Origin: Hymenobacter psychrotolerans DSM 18569
GTDB taxonomy: Bacteria; Bacteroidota; Bacteroidia; Cytophagales; Hymenobacteraceae
DNA length: 64,000 nucleotides
Direction of reading: 5' to 3'
NCBI RefSeq assembly: GCF_900142395.1
Contig: NZ_FRAS01000010.1
Span: forward strand, 1 to 64,000
A model generated the notes under the pieces. It saw only the letters and a list, made by a program, of their open reading frames with translations. It was not told where the DNA came from and searched no databases. Positions 49,589 through 58,181 of the stretch are shown here, piece after piece (the stretch's first letter is position 1; the number at the start of each line of letters is the position of its first letter). Both the position numbers and the translations under genes were made by a program.

Positions 49589-51133
49589 ATGAAACCGTCT
49601 CGCCTCCTGCCGCCCCTGTTTGCGCTGCTCAAGTTTGTGTCGGGCTACGTGCTGGCCAGCCGCGCCTACGAACTGCACCGCGACGAGTATCTGTACCTCG
49701 ACTATGGGCAGCAGCTGGCCTGGGGCTACCTGGAACTGCCGCCCCTCACGGCTCTGCAAAGCTGGCTGACGCTGGCGCTGGGCGGGAGCTGGTTTTGGGT
49801 GAAGTTCTGGCCGGGCCTCTGGGGCAGCCTCACGGTGCTGCTGCTGGGGCGGCTGGTGCTCAAGCTGGGCGGCAAAGGCTGGGCCGTGGCGCTGGCCAGC
49901 ATCGGATACATGGTGGCGGCTTATGCGCGGCTCAACTTCCTGTTTCAGCCCAATTCCTTTGAAGTGCTGGCTTTCACGGCGGGCAGCTACGCGCTGGTGC
50001 GCCATTTCCAGACCGGCCGGCCCCGCTACCTCTACGCGCTGGGCGTGGTGCTGGGCCTGAGCCTGCTCAACAAATACACCACATTTTTCTACGGCGCGGC
50101 TGTGCTGGCCGGCCTGCTGCTCACGCCGCAGCGCCGCTTGCTGGCCAGCCGCCACCTGTGGGGCGCGGCCGGTCTGGTGCTGCTGCTCTGGCTCCCGAAT
50201 CTGCTCTGGCAGGTGGCGCACGGTGTTCCGTTTCGGCACCATATGGCCCTGCTCCACGACACCCAGCTGGTGCACGTGTCGGTGGCCGACTTCTGGCAGG
50301 ACCAGCTGCTGATGTGCCTGCCGGTGGTGTGGGTGTGGGTGCCCGGGCTGCTGGCGCTGCTGTTCTACGGCCCATTCCGGCCCTACCGCGCCGTGGGCTG
50401 GCTCTACGTGGCGGGCCTGCTGCTGCTGACGGTGCTGCACGGCAAAAGCTACTACAGCTTGGGCTACTATCCGGTGCTGCTTTCATTTGGGGCGCTGTGG
50501 CTGGAGCAGTGGCTGGAGAAGCGGCGGCGGCGCAACGTGCTGCGGCCGGCCCTGCTGGCTTTGCCCGTGCTCATTATGCTGCCGCTGCTGCCGTTTCTGT
50601 TCACGCTCTATCCGCCGGCTGCTATGCGGATGCTGGGGCCGCAGTACCGGGGACTGGGCGTGCTGCGCTGGGAAGATGGCGTAGACCACGTGCTGCCCCA
50701 GGACTTTGCCGATATGCTGGGCTGGCAGGAGCTGGCCGACAAAGTGTGGCAGGCATATCAGGCGCTGCCTGCTGCCACCCGCGCCCACACCCTCATCAAG
50801 TGCGACAACTACGGGCAGGCCGGCGCCATCAACTACTACAACCGGCACCGCCGAATGCCTCGCGCGCACAGCTTCAATGGGTCGTATCTGTTCTGGTTTC
50901 CGGTGCGGCCCGTTCAGCCCTTTCACTATCTGCTGCTGGTGGAAGACGACCAGCCCAGCGGGGTGGCCGCGCACAGCCGCAGCCTGCGGCAGGTCGGGGA
51001 AGTCCTCAACCCGTTTGCCCGCGAGCGGGGCACGGCCATCTTCGTGGTGGCCGCGCCCGACTCTGTACTGATGAGCCGGATTTACCGGGAGCACCGCGTA
51101 GCTCTGAGCCGCTGGGAAGGGGCCGCCCCGTAA
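49589..51133 (+). CDS. GT39-like membrane glycosyltransferase
   Basis: A 514-residue GT-C enzyme with about ten membrane helices and a C-terminal soluble domain of roughly 130 residues. The first periplasmic loop carries the acidic catalytic region LHRDEYLYLDYGQQLAWGYLELPPLTAL (residues 28-55). FNQPNSFEVLAF-like and LNKYTTFFYGAAVLAGLLLTP segments follow, as in ArnT/PMT relatives that use polyprenyl-phosphate sugars. It could accept the product of either GT2 enzyme in this window. The acceptor is unknown. Confidence 0.87.
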   Translation: MKPSRLLPPLFALLKFVSGYVLASRAYELHRDEYLYLDYGQQLAWGYLELPPLTALQSWLTLALGGSWFWVKFWPGLWGSLTVLLLGRLVLKLGGKGWAVALASIGYMVAAYARLNFLFQPNSFEVLAFTAGSYALVRHFQTGRPRYLYALGVVLGLSLLNKYTTFFYGAAVLAGLLLTPQRRLLASRHLWGAAGLVLLLWLPNLLWQVAHGVPFRHHMALLHDTQLVHVSVADFWQDQLLMCLPVVWVWVPGLLALLFYGPFRPYRAVGWLYVAGLLLLTVLHGKSYYSLGYYPVLLSFGALWLEQWLEKRRRRNVLRPALLALPVLIMLPLLPFLFTLYPPAAMRMLGPQYRGLGVLRWEDGVDHVLPQDFADMLGWQELADKVWQAYQALPAATRAHTLIKCDNYGQAGAINYYNRHRRMPRAHSFNGSYLFWFPVRPVQPFHYLLLVEDDQPSGVAAHSRSLRQVGEVLNPFARERGTAIFVVAAPDSVLMSRIYREHRVALSRWEGAAP

Positions 51134-51138
51134 CCAGC

Positions 51139-51170
51139 AAAAAGCCCCGACTCCAGGAAAGAGTCGGGGC
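51139..51170 (-). terminator. Terminator of CZB-like gene
   Basis: Perfect 10-bp arms GCCCCGACTC and GAGTCGGGGC. On the minus strand the stem is followed by five T. Confidence 0.88.
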
Positions 51171-51194
51171 GGAGTGGTTTTGCTTGGGGCCGAA

Positions 51195-51551
51195 TCAGGC
51201 GGCGTTGCTTTGCTCCATTTTTTGCAGCAGCGCAGCAATCTGGTCGGCGTAGGTGTCAATCTGCTCCAGGCCGGTGCGCGATTCTTCCAGCTGGCCGCGC
51301 TGGTATTGCTGCACCAGGGAGCGGCCGGTATCGAGCATGCGCTGCAGAATGCGCTCCACTTCGCGCACCTCCGGGTAGGAGCCGTAGCGCGGCTTCACCA
51401 CCGTGTTCAGCCACTCGCCCAGTGGGTTCTGCTGCATCGAAAACAGGGAGTCGTCGGCTTCGCGCACACCGTAGAGCACGGAGCGCAGCCGCGACTTAAA
51501 CAGCACCTGCTTGATACGGGCCTGCTGGAAATCCAGGTTGGTTATGTCCAT
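51195..51551 (-). CDS. CZB-domain-like protein lacking the zinc ligands
   Basis: A 118-residue all-helical protein with the spacing and core of chemoreceptor zinc-binding (CZB) domains: ARIKxxLFKSRLRSVLYG, PLGEWLNTVVKPRYG, then a VERILQRMLDTGRSLVQQY helix. The canonical 3-His/1-Cys zinc site falls at Q15, N42, L69 and L73 here. The distances (27, 27 and 4) are close to those I recall for E. coli DgcZ (30, 27 and 4). All four ligands are therefore replaced and zinc binding is unlikely. It lies 45 bases after a gene for a PAS-only protein on the same strand, which suggests joint function. Confidence 0.7.
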   Translation of the reverse strand: MDITNLDFQQARIKQVLFKSRLRSVLYGVREADDSLFSMQQNPLGEWLNTVVKPRYGSYPEVREVERILQRMLDTGRSLVQQYQRGQLEESRTGLEQIDTYADQIAALLQKMEQSNAA

Positions 51552-51595
51552 AGCACTAGCTCAGATGGTCGCCTGTGAAAAGAAAGGATGCCATC

Positions 51596-52897
51596 TTATT
51601 GAGCAGAGGAACCGGGGTTCTGGAGTTGCTGGCGCGCTAGCACTAGGTCAGTTACATCGAAAGCAAACACCGTGATACCGGCTTTCTGGCCGCCTTCCAT
51701 GAACAGTTGGTAGGTGAAGTTGAGGTAGCTGCGTTGCAGGTTGCCGTCACCGGCGTGGTCCAGCATAATCTCAATTTCGTTGCCGATAAACGTTTCGCCC
51801 GTTTCGTACACGTTGTTGAGGAGGGTAATGAAGCCTTGCTCCACCACTTCCGGCAGGGCCTCTTCCACCGTTTTTCCTACCAGCGTGCGGTTCGGGAAGA
51901 GCTTCTGATACTCAGGGTTGACGAACTCAAAGCGGTGTTCCGGACCGCGCAGAATGCAGATAATGGCCGGCGTCTGCATAAACAGGTTGAAGAACGTTTC
52001 GCGCTGCTGCACGGCCAGCTGGTAGGCCTCATAGGCCTGGTCCGACAGCTGGGCCTGCTGCTCGTTGGTTTCCAGCAGCTCCTGCACCATCTGCTTCTGG
52101 TCGTGGATATCGGTGCCGCCACCTACCCACATCGTAATAACGCCGTCGTCGTTGCGGCGGGGCAGGCCGCGCATCAGCATCCAGCGGTACTGCCCGTCGG
52201 CGCGGCGCAGGCGGTATTCTACCTGATACGGCTGGCCGGTCGCAACCGAGTCGGCCCAGCTTTTCAGCACCCGCTCCCGGTCTTCGGCATGCAGGTTTTC
52301 CAGCCAGCCGTTGTGCAGCTCCTGCGTCAGCTCGCGGCCCGTAAACTGGAGCCAGCGCTGGTTGAAATAGTCACGTATGCCGTCGGGCTGCGCAGTCCAG
52401 ACCAGAATCGGCAACGATTCCAGCACAAAGCGCATCCGCTCCTGGGTTTCGGCGAGGGCCCGCTCGGTTTCAGCGGCCAGCAAGGCGGCCCGGTACTTCT
52501 CGGTTACATCCTGCGTGCGCTGCAAAATGAACTGCAGCCGGCCCTGCGCGTCGCACACGGGATAGTGCGTGGCTTCCCAGTACAGCTCTTCCAGGCCGCC
52601 GCCCTGCGCCGCCGGCCGCTCCAGGTCGTAGCGGATCAGGGGCATGGTGTGGGCCGTCAGGTGCTGGCGCACATGCTCGTGCGACTCCCGGATAACGGCC
52701 GCCGACTCTTCGTCGGTGGAGGGGTAGGCCTCAAAAAAGGGCTTTCCCAAAACGGCTTTCCGGCTTTTCAGCGAAACTACTTCGTGGCTGTCCGTATTAT
52801 CGACGATGGTCGCATCCGCATCAGGCGCGATAAGCAAAAAGTTTTCGGGCAGAGACCGAAACAGCTGTTGATAGTCGACCGGGAATGCAGAAGTCAT
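51596..52897 (-). CDS. PAS-domain protein without output domain
   Basis: A 433-residue soluble protein made of three PAS units: about 12-130 (FLLIAPDADATIVDNTDS..., ending in a PAC-like LQFILQRTQDVTEKY), about 152-270 (LVWTAQPDGIRDYFNQRWLQFTG, EYRLRRADGQYRWMLMRG) and about 300-420 (PAIICILRGPEHRFEFVNPEYQKLF). Coiled-coil linkers (ALAAETERALAETQERM; QKQMVQELLETNEQQAQLS) join them. There is no kinase, cyclase or receiver; the protein simply ends after the third PAS. It may be a sensor subunit for a partner, perhaps the adjacent CZB-like protein, or a kinase that has lost its C-terminus. Confidence 0.85.
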   Translation of the reverse strand: MTSAFPVDYQQLFRSLPENFLLIAPDADATIVDNTDSHEVVSLKSRKAVLGKPFFEAYPSTDEESAAVIRESHEHVRQHLTAHTMPLIRYDLERPAAQGGGLEELYWEATHYPVCDAQGRLQFILQRTQDVTEKYRAALLAAETERALAETQERMRFVLESLPILVWTAQPDGIRDYFNQRWLQFTGRELTQELHNGWLENLHAEDRERVLKSWADSVATGQPYQVEYRLRRADGQYRWMLMRGLPRRNDDGVITMWVGGGTDIHDQKQMVQELLETNEQQAQLSDQAYEAYQLAVQQRETFFNLFMQTPAIICILRGPEHRFEFVNPEYQKLFPNRTLVGKTVEEALPEVVEQGFITLLNNVYETGETFIGNEIEIMLDHAGDGNLQRSYLNFTYQLFMEGGQKAGITVFAFDVTDLVLARQQLQNPGSSAQ

Positions 52898-52946
52898 ACG
52901 GAAAGCACAAACAATGAAAAGACCAACCACTCGGATAAGCAGCCTG

Positions 52947-52954
52947 CGAAGGTA
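52947..52954 (-). promoter_or_regulatory. -7 element TACCTTCG for PAS gene
   Basis: TAnnTTTG variant, 49 bases upstream of the ATG at 52897. Likely serves the PAS/CZB-like pair. Confidence 0.5.
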
Positions 52955-53168
52955 GAGCAATCCGGCCGGCAAAAAAGCGCGCTACCAGCGCAAATACGTT
53001 TCTCAGCGCGCCGGCAGCCATGGGTTCTGAAGCACAAGCACAACCATAGCGGCCGACAGAAATTCCCGGGACAAAATAAATATTTAGCAGAGGGCAGGTA
53101 GCAGACCGGTACCTGGCGGCAGTGCCCGGGCTGCTGCCCGTAGCGGCTGCCGGGGCTGCGCGGCTTGG

Positions 53169-53618
53169 CTACGGCCGCACCATATGAATATGCGCAATCC
53201 CGTCTTCCAGATACCCTTCGCCGACCTGCCGGAACCCGAAGCTTTCATAAAAGGCCTGGAGGTAGAGCTGGGCGCCAATCTGGATGGGCTGCGCGCCGAA
53301 TAGCTGCTCCACTGCCCCAATAGCCTGCTGCAGCAGCTCGCGGCCCAGCCCGTAGCGCCGGAATTTCGGGCTGACTACCACGCGCCCGATGCTGGCCTCG
53401 GGGTAGCTGATGCCGGCCGGAAACAGCCGGGCATACGCCGCCAGCTCGCCGGCTTCGGTGTGGCCCAGCAGATGATGCGCGGCCTGGTCCTGCCCGTCGA
53501 TGTCCTGAAACGCGCAGGTTTGCTCTACCACAAACACTTCGGAACGCAGCTGAAGCAGGGCGTAAAGCTCCGGTAAGGTGAGGGCCGAAAAGGGCTGGGT
53601 GGTCCAGGTGAGGGTCAT
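53169..53618 (-). CDS. GNAT acetyltransferase, ElaA family
   Basis: A 149-residue N-acetyltransferase. It begins with the ElaA-type LPELYALLQLRSEVFVVEQTCAFQDIDGQD segment (residues about 15-45). The acetyl-CoA loop is SIGRVVVSPKFRRYGLGRELL near residue 78, and YLQAFYESFGFRQVGEGYLEDGIAHIHM closes the fold. The target amine is not known for ElaA. The ATG at 53618 is chosen by fold start; a CATCTTTG sequence lies 29 bases upstream. It diverges from the aldo/keto reductase gene. Confidence 0.93.
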   Translation of the reverse strand: MTLTWTTQPFSALTLPELYALLQLRSEVFVVEQTCAFQDIDGQDQAAHHLLGHTEAGELAAYARLFPAGISYPEASIGRVVVSPKFRRYGLGRELLQQAIGAVEQLFGAQPIQIGAQLYLQAFYESFGFRQVGEGYLEDGIAHIHMVRP

Positions 53619-53760
53619 GGGGGCGGCAGAAATGAGCAGATACGGCGCAAAGATGGCAGTGCTGCCGCCAAATCCGGTGCCTGGCGGGCAAGCCCGGCCG
53701 CAGCGCTTCTGCGGCGGCCTGCGTATAGCTGGTTTCTCTACGGCCACCACCTTCGCAAGT

Positions 53761-54741
53761 ATGGACTATGTTCGGTTAGGGGCCACGGGCCTCAAAGTTT
53801 CCAAAATCTGCCTCGGCACCATGACCTACGGCACGCCCACCGAGCGGTGGCCCTGGGCCCTGAAAGAGGAGCAAAGCCGCCCCTTCATCCAGAAAGCGCT
53901 GGAGCTGGGCATCAACTTCTTCGACACGGCCGACGTGTATTCCAATGGTGCCAGCGAAGAGGTGGTAGGCCGGGCCCTGCGCGACTTTGCCCGGCGCGAC
54001 GAAGTAGTGCTGGCTACTAAGGTCTACAACCCCATGGGGCCGGGGCCCAACCAGCGCGGCCTGTCCCGCAAGCACATTTTGAGCGCCATTGATGCCAGCC
54101 TCAAGCGCCTCGGCACCGACTACGTAGACCTCTACCAGATTCACCGCTGGGACTACGATACGCCCATTGAGGAAACGCTGGAGGCGCTGCACGACGTGGT
54201 GAAGGCCGGCAAAGCCCGCTACATCGGGGCCAGCAGCATGTTTGCCTGGCAGTTTGCGCAGGCCCTGTACCTGGCCGACAAGCACAACTGGACCCGCTTT
54301 GTGAGCATGCAGCCGCACTACAACCTGGTGTACCGCGAGGAGGAGCGCGAGATGCTGCCGCTGTGCCAGGACCAGAGCATCGGCGTGATTGCCTGGTCGC
54401 CGCTGGCGCGGGGGCTGCTGACGGGCGGCCGCGGCAAGGAGCGCAACGAAACCGAACGGGCCCGCACCGATGCGTTCGGCAAAAGCCTCTACGGCCGCGA
54501 CGACGATTTTGCGGTGGCCGACCGGGTGACGGAAATAGCCCGGGAGCGAGGCCTGCCCAACGCCCAGATTGCCCTGGCCTGGCTCCTGAGCAAGCCCGCC
54601 GTTACGGCTCCGATTGTGGGCGCCAGCAAACCGGGCCACCTGGAAGATGCCGTGGCCGCCGTGTCGGTGCAGCTGACTCCGGACGAAATCCGGCGGCTGG
54701 AAGAACCGTATCAGCCCCATCCGGTGCTGGGCTTCTCCTGA
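53761..54741 (+). CDS. Aldo/keto reductase
   Basis: A 326-residue NADPH-dependent (beta/alpha)8-barrel reductase. It begins MDYVRLGATGLKVSKICLGTMTYG. Catalytic residues are visible: Asp and Tyr in FFDTADVYSNGASEEVVG near 55, Lys in VVLATKVYNPMG near 85 and His in DLYQIHRWDYDTPIEET near 125. The NADP-binding C-terminal part includes APIVGASKPGHLEDAV. It resembles the YajO/YdjG-type AKR13 and AKR11 enzymes that reduce varied aldehydes. The ATG at 53761 is directly preceded by a CACCTTCG sequence that may be the promoter. Confidence 0.94.
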   Translation: MDYVRLGATGLKVSKICLGTMTYGTPTERWPWALKEEQSRPFIQKALELGINFFDTADVYSNGASEEVVGRALRDFARRDEVVLATKVYNPMGPGPNQRGLSRKHILSAIDASLKRLGTDYVDLYQIHRWDYDTPIEETLEALHDVVKAGKARYIGASSMFAWQFAQALYLADKHNWTRFVSMQPHYNLVYREEEREMLPLCQDQSIGVIAWSPLARGLLTGGRGKERNETERARTDAFGKSLYGRDDDFAVADRVTEIARERGLPNAQIALAWLLSKPAVTAPIVGASKPGHLEDAVAAVSVQLTPDEIRRLEEPYQPHPVLGFS

Positions 54742-54753
54742 GGCCGCGCGGGG

Positions 54754-55617
54754 CTACTCGCCGCCGACCGGGGGCGCCGTGGTCAGGGTAGCGCCGAAGC
54801 TGGCCGCCACGATAAAAGCCACGGCCAGCCATTGGTTGCTGGTCAGCTGCTCGCCCAGCAGCAGCCAGCCCGAAAAGGCGGCGGCCACCGGTTCCAGGCT
54901 CATCAAGATGCTGAAGGTGCGGGTGGGCATGGTGCGGAGGGCCTGCATTTCCAGCGAGAAAGGCAGCACACTGGAAAATATGGCCAGCAACACGCCCAGC
55001 AGCAGCAAATAAGGGCTCAGCGCCAAGAGGTTGCCGATTGCTGCCCCGAAAGGCAAAATAGTGAGAGCCGCAACCAGCATTCCGACCGTGACGGCCAGTT
55101 GCCCGGGCAGCACGGCCCCCGTGCGGCGTCCTAAGATGATGTAAAGCGCCCAGCAGCCCCCGGCGGCCAGCGCAAAGCCTGCTCCCAGCATATCGATGCC
55201 CTGGCCCTGCCACGGCGCAATGAGGGCAATGCCGGCCCCGGCCAGCAGCACCCACACCAAATCCAGGGCGCGGCGCGAGCCGGCCAGCGCCACGCCCAGC
55301 GGCCCCACAAACTCCAGCGTTACGGCCAGTCCCAGCGGAATGCGGGCCAGGGCGCAGTAGAACAGAAAGTTCATGAGCCCCAGTACCACCCCATACGGCA
55401 CCACTGCCCGCCACTGCTCCGGCCGCAGCTGCCGCAGCCGGGGCCGCACCACCAGCACCAGCAGCACCGCCGAAAAGCCGATGCGCAGGCTGGCGGTGCC
55501 GGCCGGCCCGGCCACCGGAAACAGGCCTTTGGCAATGGCGGCCCCGCCCTGCACGCTCACAATGGAAAGCAGCACGGCCGGCAGCGGCGGCAACGTAAAT
55601 CGGGAGGGAGAAGCCAA
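54754..55617 (-). CDS. EamA/DMT-family exporter (RhtA-like)
   Basis: A protein of about 287 residues with ten membrane helices in two EamA repeats. Marks are VLLSIVSVQGGAAIAKGLFPVAGPAGTASLR at the N-terminus, ARIPLGLAVTLEFVGPLGVAL near residue 90 and LRTMPTRTFSILMSLEPVAAAFSGWLLLGEQLT in the second repeat. It resembles RhtA-type threonine/homoserine exporters. No ATG is near the start of homology; TTG at 55617 (MASPSRF) is my choice. The promoter element TAGCTTTG at 55687-55694 agrees with a start downstream of it. Confidence 0.88.
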   Translation of the reverse strand: MASPSRFTLPPLPAVLLSIVSVQGGAAIAKGLFPVAGPAGTASLRIGFSAVLLVLVVRPRLRQLRPEQWRAVVPYGVVLGLMNFLFYCALARIPLGLAVTLEFVGPLGVALAGSRRALDLVWVLLAGAGIALIAPWQGQGIDMLGAGFALAAGGCWALYIILGRRTGAVLPGQLAVTVGMLVAALTILPFGAAIGNLLALSPYLLLLGVLLAIFSSVLPFSLEMQALRTMPTRTFSILMSLEPVAAAFSGWLLLGEQLTSNQWLAVAFIVAASFGATLTTAPPVGGE

Positions 55618-55686
55618 CGGGAAGGGGCCTGAATGCGGATGGAAACGACGACGATGAGCGGAAACCTGCGCCTGCTCAGCCGGCGG

Positions 55687-55694
55687 CAAAGCTA
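55687..55694 (-). promoter_or_regulatory. -7 element TAGCTTTG for EamA exporter gene
   Basis: Exact TAnnTTTG match on the minus strand. It makes start codons upstream of 55680 unlikely. Confidence 0.55.
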
Positions 55695-55817
55695 CTCTTA
55701 AAGTTGCCGGATGCGGCAGAAATTCCTTGTTGTACTGGCTGTGAGCCAGGAGTTTTACGTAATCCAATGCCCAGGGCCTGTGGCTCTGACCTGTTTACTA
55801 TCACTTTATCCAGTACC

Positions 55818-56363
55818 ATGAAGCCATTCCTGATTCTGCTACCAGCCCTGTCCGTTGCGGCCTGCTCGCCGGTGCGCGTCGAGTCCACGACGCAGGCGCC
55901 GGACGTTGATTTTGCCTCCTACAAAACCTACAACTTCCTGGACGTAACGGCCCGCAACGAAGACGCCTTCCGGGGCAGCAGTGCCAACGTGGACGAGCTG
56001 AAGCGGGCCGTGGCGCGCGAAATGGAGCTGCGGGGCTACCGCCGGGCCGACACGCCCGAGCTGTGGGTGAACATCGGGGTAGTGACGGAAGAGAAAGTCC
56101 AGACCCGCGAAACCAACATCCAGTGGGACGGGCCGCGCTACATCGGGCAGCGCAACTACCACTGGCAGAGCCAGCAGGTGCCCACCGGAACCTACCGCGA
56201 AGGCACCGCCACCGTAGACGTGGTAGACGCGGCCCGCAACCAGCAAATCTGGTAGGGCGTGGCGGCCAGCACCCTCTCCAAAGACCCGGAAAAGCTGTCC
56301 GCGCGCATTGATGAAGGCATTGCTGCCATGTTTAAGTCCTTTCCGGTAGCGCCCCGCCCGTAG
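55818..56363 (+). pseudogene. DUF4136 lipoprotein gene interrupted by an in-frame stop
   Basis: The gene starts MKPFLILLPALSVAACSPVRVES, a lipoprotein signal with Cys16, and continues as a DUF4136 protein (DFASYKTYNFLD, RREM-like AVAREMELRGYRRADTPELWVNIGV, the Tyr/Gln/Trp-rich middle and GTATVDVVDAARNQQIW). Codon 146 is TAG (56253-56255). The same frame then continues without a break as GVAASTLSKDPEKLSARIDE to the stop at 56361-56363. This is the normal C-terminal helix of the family. A single base change (CAG, GAG or AAG to TAG) explains it. Without readthrough the product lacks about 35 residues. Confidence 0.85.
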
Positions 56364-56471
56364 CGGCCCGCCCGAAACCGGCACCCTGGCCGCTCACAAT
56401 CCGTATCGGGAGAAGGCGGCCCTGTGTGCGGCCTGTCCCCGGAATTTCAGTTGATACGCTTACCCAATCTC

Positions 56472-56735
56472 ATGAAAAAGAAAACCACCACCGCCCTCAT
56501 CGGCGCTTCGCTGGCCGCGGCTGCCGGGGCCTACATCACCTATACCCGGGGCCAGTGGCCGTTCAGGAGCGTGCCCGCCGGCTCGGCTGCCGATATGGAG
56601 AAAAAGCGCAAACCCGCCAACTCTCCGGCTCCGGTAGATGTGGCCCTCACCAACGAAGTAGCTGAAGCCACGATGCACAACCCCAGCAACGCCGCCGATT
56701 TTGTGGATGAAGGAGCCACCGGCAACGCCGATTAG
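56472..56735 (+). CDS. Small protein with N-terminal membrane segment, unknown function
   Basis: An 87-residue protein starting MKKKTTTALIGASLAAAAGAYITY, a membrane anchor or uncleaved signal. A basic stretch and a polar, acidic, probably disordered C-terminus (NEVAEATMHNPSNAADFVDEG) follow. No family was recognised. The ATG at 56472 is the first with a proper signal. It lies 108 bases after the broken DUF4136 gene in the same direction. Confidence 0.7.
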   Translation: MKKKTTTALIGASLAAAAGAYITYTRGQWPFRSVPAGSAADMEKKRKPANSPAPVDVALTNEVAEATMHNPSNAADFVDEGATGNAD

Positions 56736-56964
56736 TTGCCCCTGAGCCATAGCAGGCCACTTGGAAGCCGGGCAGCCCGCCGGTTGCTATCGGAAACGAT
56801 TGGATAGTTTATCTGCGGCGGCCGGGCGTTTCTGATAGGCCAGCAAGTAGGGGAGAGGTCTATATTTGGCGGGAGCCGCCGCGCCTTCCGGCTCGTTCGG
56901 GGGCGCGGCGGTTCCCGCTCCGCCTTTCTGAAAAGCATTGACCTCACCCTAAAACTTCCCCGCC

Positions 56965-58092
56965 TTGTTGTCGAAACCCCTGCCCCGACTTCTGCCTTCG
57001 CTGGCGCTGCTCCTGCCGCTGGCGCTGGCGCTGGCCACCTCCTGCCAGAGCAATACCCCCGAAACCGACACGGCAGCTTCCGGCTCCCAGCCCGCCGGTG
57101 CCGCCCCGGATTCGGCCGGCACGAAGTTTCTGAGCAAGCCGCTCATCAAAGACATCTATACCGCCGACCCTTCAGCGCACGTCTTCGACGGCAAAATCTA
57201 CATCTATCCCTCGCACGACATTGAGGCGGGGATGCCGGAAAACGACAACGGTGACCATTTCGCCATGCGCGACTACCACGTGCTGTCCATGGACAGCATT
57301 GGGGGCAAGGTCACGGACCACGGCGTAGCCCTGGATATCAAGGATGTGGCGTGGGCCGGCCGGCAGATGTGGGCGCCCGATGCGGCCTTCAAAAACGACA
57401 CGTACTACCTCTACTTTCCGGCCAAAGACAAGCAGGACGTGTTCCGCATCGGGGTGGCTACCAGCACCTCGCCCACTGGTCCGTTCAAGGCCCAGCCCCA
57501 GCCCATTGAGGGCAGCATGAGCATCGACCCGGCTATCTTCACGGACACCAATGGCGGCTCGTATCTGTACGTGGGCGGCATCTGGGGCGGGCAGCTGCAG
57601 CGCTGGCGCACCGGCCAGTACGACGCCAGCAACCCCAAAGAGCAGGAACCCGCCGACAACGAAGTGGCCCCCGGCCCGCGCGTGGCCCGCATGAGCTCCG
57701 ACATGCTGCGCTTTGCCGAGCCGATGAAAGAGGTGAAGATTCTGGATCAGGACGGCAAGCCGCTGCTCGCCGGCGACAAGTCCCGGCGCTTTTTTGAGGG
57801 GGCCTGGGTGCACAAGCACAACGGCACCTACTACCTTTCCTATTCCACCGGCGACACGCACCTGCTGGTTTACGCCACCAGTACCTCGCCCTACGGCCCC
57901 TTCACGTACCAGGGCATTATCATGAACCCGGTGCAGGGCTGGACCACGCACCATTCCATCATCGAGCAGCAGGGCAAGTGGTACATCTTCTACCACGATA
58001 CCGAGCTGTCGGGCAAGACGTGGCTGCGCAACATAAAAGTAGCCGAGCTGCCTCGCAACGCCGATGGCAGCTTCGGCACCATCACGCCGTAA
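56965..58092 (+). CDS. GH43-family glycoside hydrolase lipoprotein
   Basis: A 375-residue lipoprotein with signal LALLLPLALALATSC and acylated Cys near residue 27, a Thr/Ser/Ala-rich linker, and a five-bladed beta-propeller GH43 domain from about 57. Candidate catalytic residues: Asp in YTADPSAHVFDGKIYIYPSHD (general base), Asp in MSIDPAIF (pKa modulator) and Glu in RRFFEGAWVHKHNGTYYLSYS (general acid). It is expected to release arabinose or xylose from plant polysaccharides at the cell surface. The start is TTG at 56965. It is convergent with a Gfo/Idh/MocA gene. Confidence 0.9.
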   Translation: MLSKPLPRLLPSLALLLPLALALATSCQSNTPETDTAASGSQPAGAAPDSAGTKFLSKPLIKDIYTADPSAHVFDGKIYIYPSHDIEAGMPENDNGDHFAMRDYHVLSMDSIGGKVTDHGVALDIKDVAWAGRQMWAPDAAFKNDTYYLYFPAKDKQDVFRIGVATSTSPTGPFKAQPQPIEGSMSIDPAIFTDTNGGSYLYVGGIWGGQLQRWRTGQYDASNPKEQEPADNEVAPGPRVARMSSDMLRFAEPMKEVKILDQDGKPLLAGDKSRRFFEGAWVHKHNGTYYLSYSTGDTHLLVYATSTSPYGPFTYQGIIMNPVQGWTTHHSIIEQQGKWYIFYHDTELSGKTWLRNIKVAELPRNADGSFGTITP

Positions 58093-58112
58093 TTGCGCGA
58101 TATGCTAACCAC

Positions 58113-58150
58113 AAAAAAGCCGCCTGAACAGAAGTTCAGGCGGCTTTTTT
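58113..58150. terminator. Bidirectional terminator after GH43 gene
   Basis: Perfect 17-bp arms AAAAAAGCCGCCTGAAC and GTTCAGGCGGCTTTTTT around a 4-base loop. Confidence 0.93.
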
Positions 58151-58181
58151 ATTGGCTTGAAAAAAGCAGGAAGTGCCCGCC

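Noticed and set aside
51596-52972. PAS protein as a frameshifted histidine kinase
   Set aside because: The sequence downstream of its stop is the intact CZB-like gene and no HisKA or ATPase motif exists in other frames nearby. Truncation in the past cannot be excluded.
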